From positions 43,087,768 to 43,151,767 of the forward strand of contig OZ022240.1 of NCBI GenBank assembly GCA_963978895.1: a DNA stretch of 64,000 bases. The letters run 5' to 3'. Made by a program: the position numbers and the translations under genes. The notes beneath the pieces were generated by a model. It worked only from the letters and a program-made list of their open reading frames with translations, did not search any database and was not told where the DNA came from. This DNA comes from Erpobdella octoculata (taxonomy: Eukaryota; Annelida; Clitellata; Hirudinida; Erpobdellidae). Numbering within the stretch: position 1 is the stretch's first letter; every line of letters begins with the position of its first letter. Positions 21,975 to 33,225 of this stretch are shown here, in pieces.

Positions 21975-22222
21975 CGCTCAATAGCGTTATAACTTTTACC
22001 AAGGCAATAAGTAAGCGTCGTTTGCCGGGACAATAAGCGGTAAAATTACTACTGAGCCGGCGGTTTTGCCAAAACAATTGATTTTCCGATCAATTGATTA
22101 AGATGTACATATTTTCTAAAGGTTTAGGAGTAGGGATATGGTTAGGGTTATGGTTAGGGTTAGGGTTTAATTTTGGGTAGACTTATGGCGCGACTGCCGG
22201 CTCAGTAGCAATTTTACCGATA
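21975..22222. mobile_element. MITE copy 3 with TTAGGG-like internal tract
   Basis: Terminal inverted segments GGTAAAATTACTACTGAGCC and GGCTCAGTAGCAATTTTACC are reverse complements apart from one base. Between them are ATGTACATATTTTC and a degenerate TTAGGG tract (about 22125-22172). No ORF. The copy is cut at the right end, where type 1 3' flank sequence begins. Confidence 0.75.
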
Positions 22223-22228
22223 TTTATT

Positions 22229-22480
22229 TGTAACTAGCTAGATTACCCAGTATAGCTTGGGTTTTGTAGGTTTTTTGTTTGTTGGTGTTTGTCATAAATT
22301 TCTTTATCGATGGTTGGTATAAAAGATTCTTATTTGTTAAATACTTTTCACTTGTGACGTTTTTACTTTCTTTTTAAATTGAACTCAATTTTACTTGGTT
22401 TTTACATTTTTATTTGTTTTACTGATTCTGTTAAAACGTACTTTAAATCTAATTTTAAACAAAAAAACTGAAAAACCTTG
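22229..22480 (+). other. Orphan 3' flank of a type 1 gene, no coding part left
   Basis: The segment starting ATTTGTAACTAGCTAGATTA and running through TAAAAGATTCTT and GAACTCA matches the 3' flanks of G (35019-35260) and I (49925-50180) in plus orientation. The expected gene upstream is absent, replaced by the MITE. This marks a lost plus-strand type 1 copy, or a mobilised 3' flank. Confidence 0.6.
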
Positions 22481-22575
22481 AATTAACTTAAAAACATGAA
22501 TGAAAAAAAATGAAAATGTGAAATCAAAATTTAAACATGTTTATTAATGTAATTAATTTAATGTAATAGAACACA

Positions 22576-23936
22576 TTAAATAGGTATATTCAAATACATG
22601 GTTGTAAATGATTTACTAATTGCCCATAAACGATTTAATCTTGAGTCAAAACACATACTTTCTAGTTCACATTGAGCATCAAAAGAGTTTACGTAATTCA
22701 AATTAAAATTGAATACATGAATTTCTGTTGTATTATAATCAGCCGCAAACAAACATGAGTTGTTATCCGAAGTCAGCTGATAAAAGTGTCCAACTTTGTG
22801 TGTTGAATCTGAATCAAATTGCTTAACAACATCTCCATTGCAGCTAATTAAAAAGAGGCCAGACTCATTTAAAACAGCAAAGCGAACTTTTTTCATATTT
22901 ACAACATCATAAACTCTATATATTAAATCAATACAATCTGGTAATGTGACAACTTGTACAATATCGCCTTCCAATGTAATTTCAAACAATTTTTTGTTTT
23001 CCAGAACAATTAAATTTTTTCCTGATGAACATAGAATTTCACATTCATTCAATTCAACTGTTTTCTTCCACTCAGGACTGTCTTTCTGTTTTTCAAGATT
23101 ATAAATTTCAAGTGATGAATCATTCATAACAAAAAAAAGTGCTCAACCAATTCAGTTTTATGAAACAAAGAATCTTTAATATTTAACCCAATAGAGAATA
23201 GATATTCATATGTTTCACTGCAATAAACCAATTTTATAAGAATCATTATTCTGACCACCAAGATAAACTCTTGTGTTGGTAACTGATAGTTTCTCAATAT
23301 CAGCAATTGATACGACAATCGTTTTACAAAGCTCGGGTACAATTTCATCAACTGATAAAAGCTCTCCTATTGAAATTTGTGAAGAGAGAAAGTTTTCATT
23401 TAACAGTTTTGGCCTGAAAACAAGATTCAATTTTTCTGTGAAACATTTGGAAAACAAATCTTGATTTTTTGTCAAAATATTTTCCTCATCACCTATCTAC
23501 TCAACTTTGTCATTTTCAATTGCTTCAACAAGTTTAACTGGATTACAATGTTGAGACCATTTTTCATATTTGTTAATATTTACATCAAGTACCGTGCTCA
23601 ACGTTAAAATATCTTTTGAATATAATGTTAAATTTTTCTCAATTTCAAGTCTTTTTCCATCAATAATTGCAAAACTGTTTTTTTTTCATATGATTCAACA
23701 TAATTTATAAAATTATTTGTAATATCTTCACAATGTTTTTGAATCTGCATTTTTAATTTCTCAGCCTTATTGGAAACAATCACTCTATGCTATGAGTATC
23801 AATTGCATTTGAATTTGTTTTTAAGGCATCTTTCATATTATAACTTTTAATTATTTCTTGTTCCAACTTTTTGTTAAATAATTCTTTAAATTCTGCAAAC
23901 GTTTTCAAGGTGCAAGAAACATGATGAAAGAGTTTT
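22576..23936 (-). pseudogene. Gene E: decayed type 1 gene, closest to gene A
   Basis: Minus-strand homology to gene A runs from the stop at 22576 (TTMYLNIPI) to 23936, where it ends abruptly inside the C2HC region; RING and B-box are missing. Disruptions against gene A: shortened A/T run at about 23130, a 2-bp loss near 23229, TGG to TAG at about 23500, a T-run insertion at about 23685 and a 5-bp duplication (CTATG) at about 23790. The open pieces 22576-23127, 23215-23475 and 23780-23989 are remnants. The extra gene A-like C-terminus shows what lies beyond the left window edge for A. Confidence 0.9.
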
Positions 23937-23959
23937 GTGATGTATATTTGTTTATAAAT

Positions 23960-24530
23960 AGATTTGCAAGCATTCAAGCAATAAAGCAAGCAACCAAGAC
24001 CGGCGGTAAAGTTAATATAACGAATTCAAAATAAATAATTCAAATAAAATTGTGTGCAACCTCCCAGTATGAAATGTAATTTTTATTATTAATATTTGTA
24101 AAACTTTAATAACAAAATTTAATGAAATATACAGGCCCCGGATTTAAATATGGTAATATTTTTCCTATATGTTAAATTGACATGATTGATAGTAAGTTTT
24201 ATTTAAATTTACGAAAATGCTTAAATAAAGACTAATACAGTTATTGAGACACTTAGTTCGATTAAGTGAATATTAACTTCTAATAAATTAAGGACCATCT
24301 TATAAAGAACCCGAGTACAGTTATCAATATTATAACAACTCGTTTCAGAAGCGGGATACTTATAGAAATGAGTTTTGTTACATTCAGAGGCGAATTTAAG
24401 AATTTGGAGACCATAGGCTAAAGTTTCGGTGGCACCCCCAGCGCCTCTCCCCCGGGCCCCTAGTGACTGATTGTTTCCAACGACCACGGTTCATGCAAAT
24501 TTGATATAAAAATTTATTTGACCAATTATA
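23960..24530. repeat. Dispersed repeat X, copy 1 (hAT-related?)
   Basis: Begins near GATTTGCAAGCATTCAAGC with CGGCGGTAAAGTTAATATAA, includes ACAGGCCCCGGATTTAAATA and the GC-richer GGTGGCACCCCCAGCGCC, and ends near ACCACGGTTCATGC. It recurs at 35990-36880 and 50870-51430 and in pieces at 47040-47215 and 47385-47520. The minus-strand stretch around PMVSKFLNSPL resembles sequence seen beside hAT genes. No functional ORF. Confidence 0.65.
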
Positions 24531-24724
24531 GTTGGATAGTCTATAAATATAATAATGCTATGTAATTGAGTACTTAAGAGTTCTGGTCAAGTTTTCCATA
24601 ATTTTTCATTAATGGTAATTCCATATGTAGTAAAGTAACTACAAAAAATTGATTAAATATATTTGATTTTAGAGGTCTATATGAAGTTGTATCAAAAACT
24701 GCAACATTCAATTATAACAAAATC

Positions 24725-24950
24725 ATAAGTTCTTCTTTACTTTCATAGCAGCAAAATCATCAATAATGTCATCATAGTCTATGTACTTTACTATTTCATC
24801 ATTATGGTCAAAACTGCAAAAGCATTGAATTTTTCTTGTCCCCTTGTTGACTTAAGATAATTCTTGACTTTTGTTAGAGTAGAAAATGACCCTTCACCCG
24901 AGCAGTTGGTGTACAAAGAAATATTCAAATAGCAATATCAACGTTTTTTG
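24725..24950 (-). mobile_element. hAT transposase C-terminal relic (ZMYM1-like)
   Basis: Minus-strand reading gives YTNCSGEGSFSTLTKVKNYL, then STRGQEKFNAFAVLTIM and YDDIIDDFAAMK. That is the hAT dimerisation region as seen in ZMYM1-like transposases. Only this end is present; the element is dead. It follows repeat X, which may be part of the same element. Confidence 0.75.
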
Positions 24951-25054
24951 GATATATGTACTGGATAGAGTTTGATCTTATGATTTCGAATGCTCAATTA
25001 TAGTCAAACAATTTGAATTAATTAAATATTAAATTTATTTTATTGCTTTACCTT

Positions 25055-25290
25055 AACGGGGTTCAAAATATTTAATTGAAAATCAAAGACATGAATTCAG
25101 CTACAAATAAACTAGAATTGTTGTCAGTTGCTAGTCCGTATACAGTAATTTCGCTTGCTTATATATCACAACATGCAATAGCAAAATTTTCTTTCAAGAG
25201 GACAATACTCAACTATTTACACAAATTAAAACATTCTAGTAATTTACCAATAAATTTCAAATATTATTATTCAACTTTTTTTAAATTATA
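25055..25290 (-). pseudogene. Decayed C-terminal relic, copy 2
   Basis: Same segment as 16461-16735, with minus-strand KENFAIAC-like, LATDNNSSLFVAEF and MSLIFN in broken frame. It lies about 355 bp downstream of gene F and is shorter than the other copies at its 3' side. A 71-codon plus-strand frame here is incidental. Confidence 0.7.
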
Positions 25291-25645
25291 ATGCTATTTA
25301 AGATTTTAATCATTTTATTTTATGTGTTATTTGAAATGTTTTCAATAAATCTAAAAATTAAATAGAATGTAAAATCAAGGACAAAAAATTATATGCAATG
25401 CATTTTAACAATTTTATATGATGGGAAGTATTTCATAATTTAAAAAAATCAAAAATTTTAAATTACTTATAAAGAGAAATTTAAAGAACGTTATTTTTGC
25501 AATAAAATTTTAGTTTATCAATCAAAATTGTTTGTAATAATTTAAATTATTCTGTATATTTATACATTTTATTTTGTAATATAAACATGTAAACAACCAA
25601 AAAATTCAAATTAACTACTGTTTAAATATACAAGAATTGAAAACG

Positions 25646-27954
25646 TTACAATTGGAAAACTTTTAATAAACAAATATCTCCAAAACCACCACTAAGCACC
25701 AAACCACGATTTGTTGATGTTTCAATACCAAAACATGGAAATTCACACTGAGTATCAAAAGAATTCAAGTAATTTAAATCAAAATCAAAGACATGAATTT
25801 TTTTTCCAAACCTATCAGTTATGAAAAAATTGGAATTGTGATCAGTTGTCACTACATTTAGCTTAATTGCATTCGGTAATAATAATGGATCAATTTCTTT
25901 AATGATATTTCCATTGCAGTTGAATAAATAAAGTTTGTCACGACATGATATTGCAAAATTTTCTTTCAAACGATCAACACTTAAGCATGGATAACCACTA
26001 AAAACTTTTTCTGGTATTTTAGAGAGAAATTTTATTCCATTTTCTAGTGTAATTTCATATAATTCTTTTTTTTTAAAAACGTACAAGTTTTTTTCCGTTG
26101 AATAAAAATATTCAAATGCAGTAGTTATATGCTTTAATGTATTTTTCCAATCAGGACTACTCTTCTGTTTTTCGAGATTGTATATTTGTAATGTTGAGTA
26201 TTGTACAACACATACAAAATTGTTATATAAATAAAACTGGAATTTAGGACGTTTAAACTCAATTGAAAAAAGAAAACCATATGTTTTGTTGCAATAAACA
26301 TCAATTCTAAAAATATCTCCACAATCATGGCCAGATATCTTTGTTTTGCTAATTGAAAACTTGCTGAAGTGATTGTTTATTTTTTTTGTTAGGATAAGTT
26401 TTGGTTGAATTTCATCAGTTGGAAATAATCTTCCTATTGAAATTTGTGAAGAAAAAATTTTTTCATGCAGCTGAATTGGTTCAAAAAATTTAATTACCGT
26501 TTCACTCAAATATTCGGAATAATTTTTTGTTTCTTTAAAAAAATTTCCAACATCATCATCGAACACTTTCAAATCATCATTTAACAAATTATTTTCAATC
26601 AGTTCAATAAATTTGATAAGATTACAATGCTGGAACCAATTTTCATATCCGTTACATTTTTGTTTTATTTTATCTTTAAGTTGTAATACCTCGTTTTTAT
26701 GCAAATTGAATTGTTTATCAATTTCATTCCTTTTTTCAGTAATTATTTTTTCATAATCATTTTGTACAAATCAATATTTTTGATGATTTGATTTTTAACA
26801 TCTTCAAAATGTTCTTGAAGTTTTTTTTTTAAATTTTCAGTTTTGCAATAGACAGATAAACTTCTTTCTCCAAGTGCTTTTGAAATATTTTCTATGATAG
26901 CTAAATTGTAGTCCAATTTAGATTGTTTTTTAAATAAATTTTCTACAAATTCTTTTTTAATTTCATAAAACGTTTTGAGTGGGCAGGATTTGTGATTAAA
27001 AAAAGTTTCACAGTCAACCCATGTCTGACAAGGTTTGCAATATGATGTTTTTATGTTATCTTCATGTAAATTTATATTTGTCAAAACATGTTTCATTGTA
27101 GCTGGAATTGTCTTATGACCAATTGCACATGATGTACACAAATACAATTTGCAATCAAAACACAAAGAAATAATTTTCTTTTTACGCAAACAACTCCCAC
27201 AATGTACATCCGATTCTTTTTTTAAAACAAAGTTACGAGGTGGTAAATCGTTTTCTTCCTTTTTTTCATATTTCAATTTCAGGTCTGGTATTATAATTTC
27301 AGTCGAGAAAAGTTTTGTATTTAATATATTTGGTTCGAAAGTAAGGTTTAAATTTTCTTTGAAACATTCGGAAAACAAACTATGGATTTGGCATGAAAAA
27401 TTATTATTATCTACAAACATTTTCGTTTCAATAGTTTTTCTAATTTCAGAAATTATAGTTGAATCACAATGTTTGACTTCTGATTGACATTTTTTATTTC
27501 TTTCTTCTATTTCTTCCAATAACTTATCAACATTTTTCAGATGCATATTTAACGTTTTTTCAATTTTATGCCATTTCTCATCAATTTCAGTATTGATCTT
27601 TTTCTCACATGAATCAATATGTTTAATAAACTGGTTCTTTACTTCTTCACAATGCTGTTGAATTTGTTTTTTTAAATTTTCAGCTTCTTTAGCAGCATTC
27701 AGTTTTTGTTCATTTATTGCATGTAGTTGTTCCATTATAAAATCTATGTTGAGATTTTTTGCATTCAATTCTTGACATGATTTACAGTAGCATGTTATTT
27801 CTTTTTTTTTAAGTGAAGTATTTTCTGTTAAAACATGTTTGTATATTGTTGGAATCTTTTCATGAAAAACCAAACACGATGAACACAAATTAATTTGGCA
27901 ATTTAAACAAAAATGTGTAGATACTGTTTCCAAACAAATTCCACATTTTTCCAT
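25646..27954 (-). pseudogene. Gene F: type 2 double B-box gene with one frameshift
   Basis: Two minus-strand frames (27954-26743, 403 codons; then to 25646) join into a full type 2 protein of about 769 aa. Against J and H, one T is missing in the run at 26760-26763 (four T instead of five), inside coiled coil 2. B-box 1 (CGIC, CLNC, CSSC, FHEKIP, KHVL), B-box 2 (CGSC, CFDC, CTSC, GHKTI, KHVL) and YCKPC/NHKSC are intact, and the propeller part ends LLKVFQL. If real, the shift gives a propeller-less protein of 403 aa with both B-boxes. It could equally be an assembly error in a homopolymer. Intronless. Confidence 0.85.
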
Positions 27955-28369
27955 GTTTTGTTTTTATGAAAAAACACCTACAATAAGCATTATCATAATT
28001 AGTTATAATGTTGTTTAAGTCAAATAAATGAAAAGGGTGGCTTAAATGATTTCAAACTGCGAGCCAGTTGCAAGCCTGGATGAAAGAGGAGGAACAGTTG
28101 AAAAAATCAAATTTTGTTTCACGACAGGAAGTACTTAAGTGTTTCCAACACACAGCCATTCTAGTCTCAAAACATCTAGTGTAGAGGACTATAAACTATT
28201 ATGAAAAAATAATTTCAAAACTAATCTAGAACATGAACGTTTAGTTTTATAAAGTAAATAACAAATGCTGTTTAAAAAAATCTGTAACAAAATAAAACTC
28301 AATGCAATCGTTTACATAATTGCGTGTTGAACACGTTAAATGACCCAATTTTGACAAATAAAACATCAT

Positions 28370-28560
28370 TTTTTTTTAAAACATGATGTTGATGAATGAC
28401 TGAAAAACCAGTTATTACAATGTTGTCTATATATACATGTATGGCGTAACATATAACATGTTCAACAGGCAAACACATAAACAGCATTACTTTCGAACAT
28501 ATAACGCATCATTTTATCGGTTTTCTCTGACAACCTCAGATCAACACTTTCTAGAAAGCG
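28370..28560. mobile_element. LINE endonuclease relic upstream of gene F, partly inverted
   Basis: 28370-28450 reads on the minus strand as VYIDNIVITGFSVIHQHHV, the same segment that is on the plus strand upstream of D and H. 28500-28545 (AACGCATCATTTTATCGG, CTGACAACCTCAG) is still in plus orientation. So the F copy carries a small local inversion. Confidence 0.65.
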
Positions 28561-28890
28561 GAGAAACCAAACAGGATTAGGTGGGAATGCTCACAACGAA
28601 AGACAGGGACAAAGCAATGGCGTCAACCTCAATCCTAAGGGAGGCTCGAAGAGAACCACCGGCCATGAGAGTAAAGCGATCGGCTCTTTTTTCGTTAACG
28701 GATGCACGCCGAAAAAACATAAAAACATTGGAAGATGTCCTAGAGGGTCTAGGACACATTATTCGTTTTAACAATATTTAAATGTAACCAATAAATGTTT
28801 AATAATTTAAAAAGGTGTTTGTGTTTCTTAGAAAAACTTGTGAAATTTAACTCTGCCTTGTCCTACCTCGTGGGGTGAGAATTATCATAC
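28561..28890. other. GC-richer island with a short ORF, unidentified
   Basis: 28581-28781 is an open plus-strand frame of 66 codons (ALFSLTDARRKNIKTLEDVL near the end), followed by AATAAA at 28789-28794. An antisense frame of 65 codons overlaps it. Base composition differs from the neighbours. It could be a processed gene fragment or a transposon end; I do not recognise it. Confidence 0.3.
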
Positions 28891-29085
28891 TCATGGCGGG
28901 GGAATGTCCGGAGGGGAATGTACACAATTCACGCACACACATATTTATGGCATGCAAGAAAACACTCTTGCAAAACCACAAATTCATACTACTACATAAC
29001 CACAGGGGGGGAATGTCCTACCTTGGGGGGGGGGGGAAATGTCCGGGGGGGAAACGTCCGGGGGGGAATGTCCTACATTCATAAG
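28891..29085. repeat. G-run cluster with GGGGGAATGTCC motif
   Basis: Several G runs (5 to 12 G) separated by AATGTCC or AAACGTCC occur at 28898-28920 and 29005-29073. The spacing fits G-quadruplex formation on the plus strand. No gene. Confidence 0.65.
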
Positions 29086-29441
29086 AAATATAATGTAAAA
29101 ATTTATAAATTACCGAATGAAACAAGCACACTGTAACAATCTACTACGTAATTTTTCTCAAAATATGTAAAAAAAACAAGATAAACAGCAGTTTTAATCA
29201 CACACAAAACGGCAGGTACAAAGAAAAGTCAAAAAGCAACTCAACTCACTTTAGTTTTCCTGAGAAATTAACTTTTCAGAAACTTGTCGATACTATAATT
29301 ACGGAGCCAGTCAAGTTTTCAAGTTTTTTGCCAGTGAACGTCTACACAACTACCTTGCAAATGAAGTTTTCAAGATAAACCCGGATACAGAGAAAGAGAA
29401 AATTCTGAAATATAATTGCATGTTAATTGGAGTGCTGTAAT

Positions 29442-29446
<5 letters not shown>

Positions 29447-29518
<72 letters not shown>
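29447..29518. repeat. CT dinucleotide microsatellite
   Basis: About 36 CT repeats without interruption. All SLSL or ERER frames here are repeat translations. 29086-29446 holds no gene. Confidence 0.95.
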
Positions 29519-29521
<3 letters not shown>

Positions 29522-29604
29522 CCCACGTGCTTGTCAGGCCGTGTTGTTTTCCAGATTTGAAAAACTCTTTGTTCAAATATCAAATTCCAACTTGTTGTAT
29601 CTTT

Positions 29605-30080
29605 TAAAGGCGGGCGCACACGAACAACAAAGTTGTACAACTCGAGTTGTGCAGCCAAATTGCTCGTGCGCGCGTCATGAGTTGAGCAACTTTTTAAGTG
29701 GTCAACTCAGTTGCCCAACTAGTTTAGTTTTCAAATTCGTTTGAAAACTTTGGACAACTTTCAGTCACTCGTCTTTCTGTAATTAGTTAAATAGTTATTT
29801 TTATAAGAAAAACATAAATATTCTAGCGATTCTCTTATGAATTTGATACATTTTAACAAAATAATTTAATAATTTGCAAAAAGTTTTATAACCTGATTAT
29901 CGAATAAAATAGAAAACTTGCGAGAAAAAATTGTAATAGAATTTGATTTAATGTAATAAATTAATTTATTGGAGAATTTTAACGAAAAACACCAACTGTT
30001 ACTTTAAGCGTCTGGGCGCACAAAAAAATTAATTGTGCAACTAAATTGCACATCTTAGTTGCACGAACAACTAGCGATCA
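29605..30080. repeat. Segment with GTTGTGCAACT-type inverted motifs, possible MITE
   Basis: Near 29608 GGCGGGCGCACACGAACAAC leads into a palindrome around TTGTACAACTCGAGTTGTGC. Near 30010-30075 GGGCGCACAA and GTTGTGCAACT-like motifs recur in the other order (TTGCACGAACAAC). This could be the two ends of one short element; the match is too loose to be certain. Confidence 0.3.
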
Positions 30081-30304
30081 GAAAAAAATATGTATAATAA
30101 TCACCAAGAATAATGTAAACTTAAAATATACAAGTTGCCAATTGAACGTTTTAAAATAAAACACAAAAGAAAACTAATATAATATTATTTATTTGCAGTA
30201 AATAAAAAATATTTTTTTTAAAAGAATATAGAGAAAATCATAATTCTTCTATTTTAATTTTTTGGCAAAATCAACAAAATGGCAAGCAACACTTTAAAAA
30301 TTAA

Positions 30305-30818
30305 ACATAAAGGAAATGATGGGCGCTAACTCTAGTCTCTATATCCATATTATAATTATATAAAATATTGTTCATATATATGTTCTATAAATAAATGTAT
30401 GTAAATATTATTAAAAATCCTTTTTATAGTTATACATAATATCGCTTAATTTGAAATGACAGTCAATTAGTCTTTTAAATTCATTAACGTGTTCGGCTTC
30501 TATGATTTTCGAAGGGAGGTTGTTCCAAATTGCAGTAGATCTGGTCAGGAAGAAATATTTTCTGCAGTTGCCGTTGAATCTTTGTGTTTCCAGTTTGAAC
30601 TTGTGACCTCTTGTTCTTCTTTCTTCTGATATCTTTATATTAGGAAAACACAAACGTCCTTTTTTGTCTTGAATAAAGTTGTAGAGCATGATCAAGTCCC
30701 ATCTCAGTCTTCAGTACTTTAAACAAGGAAGCTTCAAAATTTTCAACCTGTCTTCGTATTTCAATCCCTTGCATGTTTTGACCATTTTTGTTGCTCTCTT
30801 CTGGACTCTTCAACACTC
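30305..30818 (-). mobile_element. LINE reverse-transcriptase 3' end, copy 1
   Basis: The minus strand encodes the C-terminal tail of a LINE reverse transcriptase: LKILKLPCLKY, IMLYNFIQDKKGRLCFPNI, RRTRGHKFKLET, AIWNNLPSKIIEAEHVNEF and a stop at 30411. A 3' UTR of about 100 bp follows, with AACATATATATGAAC and CATCATTTCCTTTATG. The homology ends at about 30818. A closely similar copy is at 58966-59806. Dead fragment. Confidence 0.85.
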
Positions 30819-30899
30819 ATGTCGTTGATTGTAGACTTTATCACGATTAACGGTCTGATTGTGGACCTTTGCTGTTCACGTACATTCGTACACAACATG

Positions 30900-31440
30900 T
30901 CTATCTTGACACAAATTTGATGTTGAGTGACAAATTCAGTTAAAGGAAAGAAACTGTTTAATTGTCGATCATTCAATCCATCAATTCGTCAAACATATTT
31001 TTCTGTTGCTCGGTCATTTGCTTTGTTACTATAAAGTCTGGACGTCAATATTAAATGTTAAAAACAGCTGTACTGTATTGTAAACCACTTGAGCAGAACA
31101 GTATACACTATTATTTTCATAATTTATATTAGAAGCTGCCTAGTGCTTTAAATAGTCTCTAGCAGGTTACTCACAAAAGTTTACTGGCTGGTGCAAGAAG
31201 TAAAAGTTTAGACAAATGATATTTTTAATAAACTGAAATAAGCAATATTGTATTTGGAAGCCGTAACTTGATTGTATTGCCAACAAAATATTGACTTGGT
31301 TAGTTGATTTGATTTAAAAATATACTGATTAGATTTTGTAGGGGGTGATACATTCTTAAGAGAATACAAATTTTGCAATAATTAAAAAATTATTATAAAA
31401 ATTGAAAGAAGACCTATTATTTATTACATTATTAGAAAAA
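30900..31440. repeat. Dispersed repeat Y, copy 1
   Basis: Recurs at 46330-46830: shared blocks AAACAGCTGTACTGTATTGT, TTTCATAATTTATATTAGAA and GGCTGGTGCAAGAAGTAAAA. No ORF. 31440-32770 contains no gene I can support. Confidence 0.65.
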
Positions 31441-32867
31441 TATTTATTGGTTTTTCTTTCATTTTTCTCGCTCCCGTGAAAAAAATGTCAATACTTTCTA
31501 TACTTTCGTCTACGTTTCCGACATATGAAATTTTTTAATAATTTTTCAAGCTACTGGTAAAGCTGAAATACTTATGCCTTTGAATACGATGACTTTTTTA
31601 TCCGACTTATTAACATCGGTATCTTGTTCGGCTGTTTTTCTTTACAGAATTTCCTTTTTTGATTAAGGAAAAATAAGTGATTCTCTTTCTTGTTTTTATT
31701 GTGTTTCAGAATAATAAATTCGTCATCAGTGTTTTCTGAGTTGTCTTTTTTTTAACTAGGTCAGCCCATGATTTTTTTATTCTAGAAGTTTCTGGTTGTT
31801 CAGTAAATACGATAAAGTTTGAATTTTTTGTTTGAGTATCATGGCACAATCTTTAACTATGTTTTTCAGTTTGCGCTTAATATTTTTTATTCTATCGTCA
31901 ACTTCTTTTATTCTATAATTTCACAATCAAATTTCAGCAATGCTAATTTACCAAAATCAATCACACAGTATTGAGGCATACTCTTTTCGTAAATTAAACT
32001 ATTAGAACAATAACAGCAAAATTAAAAAAATGTTTTAAGTAGTTTAATGTCCTTATACTTAGTATTTATGGACATTAGAGCAACTGAAAAAACATGGACT
32101 TAAGTAGAATCGCAAGGCTCATCAGAATTTACAGCCAATCAAATTGTGGTATGTAAAATACGTACTGAGCAAGTCCTCAAAAAGTGAATACCTAGAGAGC
32201 GGACGTTTAAGACCTATGAACAGTTTTGCCGGGCACTAAGCTATTTTAGTTTTTTATTGGTTACTGAAAAGTAGACAGTTCAAAGAACCAAAAAAAAATT
32301 AACGAACCCCTACTGGCTTTTATTACACATAAATACAATATCAAGTGTTCCAATCTACTGCAGGTTGCATTATAGAGTTCTTCATGCAAATAATGCAAAC
32401 AAGAACAAGGTCGTTTGGTAGCGTTACAGAGTAAGTCACATAAAAAAAACTAATGAGCATGAATGAGTAAAGGAATTTCAATCCGTGCAAAAGTTTTAGG
32501 TCGTATAAGCACAAGTCCTACTATATTATTGATTTGCTTGTTTGATGCAGAAAAAGTTTTGTGGTCAAATTCTTATTAAGGGCCTTTCAGCAGCACAGAT
32601 TAGTAAACTTTTAGAAACAAATTAAACTAAATATACCAATTAACCTTCCAAAGTTGTCAGATGTGTCAGCAGCTTGTTTATCAGAAACACAACAGACAGC
32701 TGACCTAGTTTAATAAGTATATACTTGTGGTGCAATCAAATCAGTAGACTTTGTTTAAGTTTAGAATTTAAAAATGAGTTTTTTATGGAAAAACTTGTTT
32801 TTACGGTTTGCTGGTTTGTTTAAATTTTTGAAAGTAACATTAATTTTTGCATAAATAATCTGTTTTA

Positions 32868-33220
32868 TAATTGAAATGAAATGAAATGAAAATTTGACAA
32901 TATTTAACGTGGCGTTAATCAATAGCTAGACTTCTTGGCCACGGAACAATTGTGTTTTCAAGTTTCTTCGAAAGCCCTCAAGCTTCGCTGCGGATGTAAC
33001 AGCAGCTGGCAGACGATTCAAAATTCTTGGCCCGGCGACTTCGAACGTTCTATCTCCAGCGCTCTTGAGACGTGCCGAGAGGTACGACGAGTAAGGCTGT
33101 GGATGAAAATCTGCTCAGTGGCACGATTTTAGAAGGTGGTGCTAAACCGTTGAGACATTTGAAGACCAGTAGAGCCACTTTGAAGTTGATTCTGTGCTCG
33201 ACGCGCAGCCAATGCAATCT
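32868..33220 (-). mobile_element. L2/CR1-like LINE 3' end inserted directly before gene G
   Basis: Minus-strand LHWLRVEHRINFKVALLVFK, then LNGLAP, and in a shifted frame NFESSA/ILNRLPAAVTS-like and FRRNLKTQLF-like. The tail at 32870-32890 is a short ATGAA repeat. The last LINE base is only a few bp from the gene G start codon. The 5' flank of gene I (48000-48124) continues uninterrupted into its ATG, while in G the same flank (32770-32868) is separated from the ATG by this insertion. Confidence 0.8.
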
Positions 33221-33225
33221 TATAA

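Noticed and set aside
22125..22172. Internal telomere or chromosome-fusion scar
   Set aside because: The TTAGGG-like tract lies at the same place in several copies of one MITE.
25076..25291. 71-codon plus-strand ORF repeated at 53350 and 61693
   Set aside because: Its minus strand carries recognisable remains of the family C-terminus; the plus frame is incidental.
29350..29744. ORFs with LSLSLS or ERERER
   Set aside because: CT microsatellite translation.
32030..32760. Possible host gene at 32.0-32.8 kb
   Set aside because: Short stretches look codon-like, but stops are frequent in all frames and no motif was recognised.
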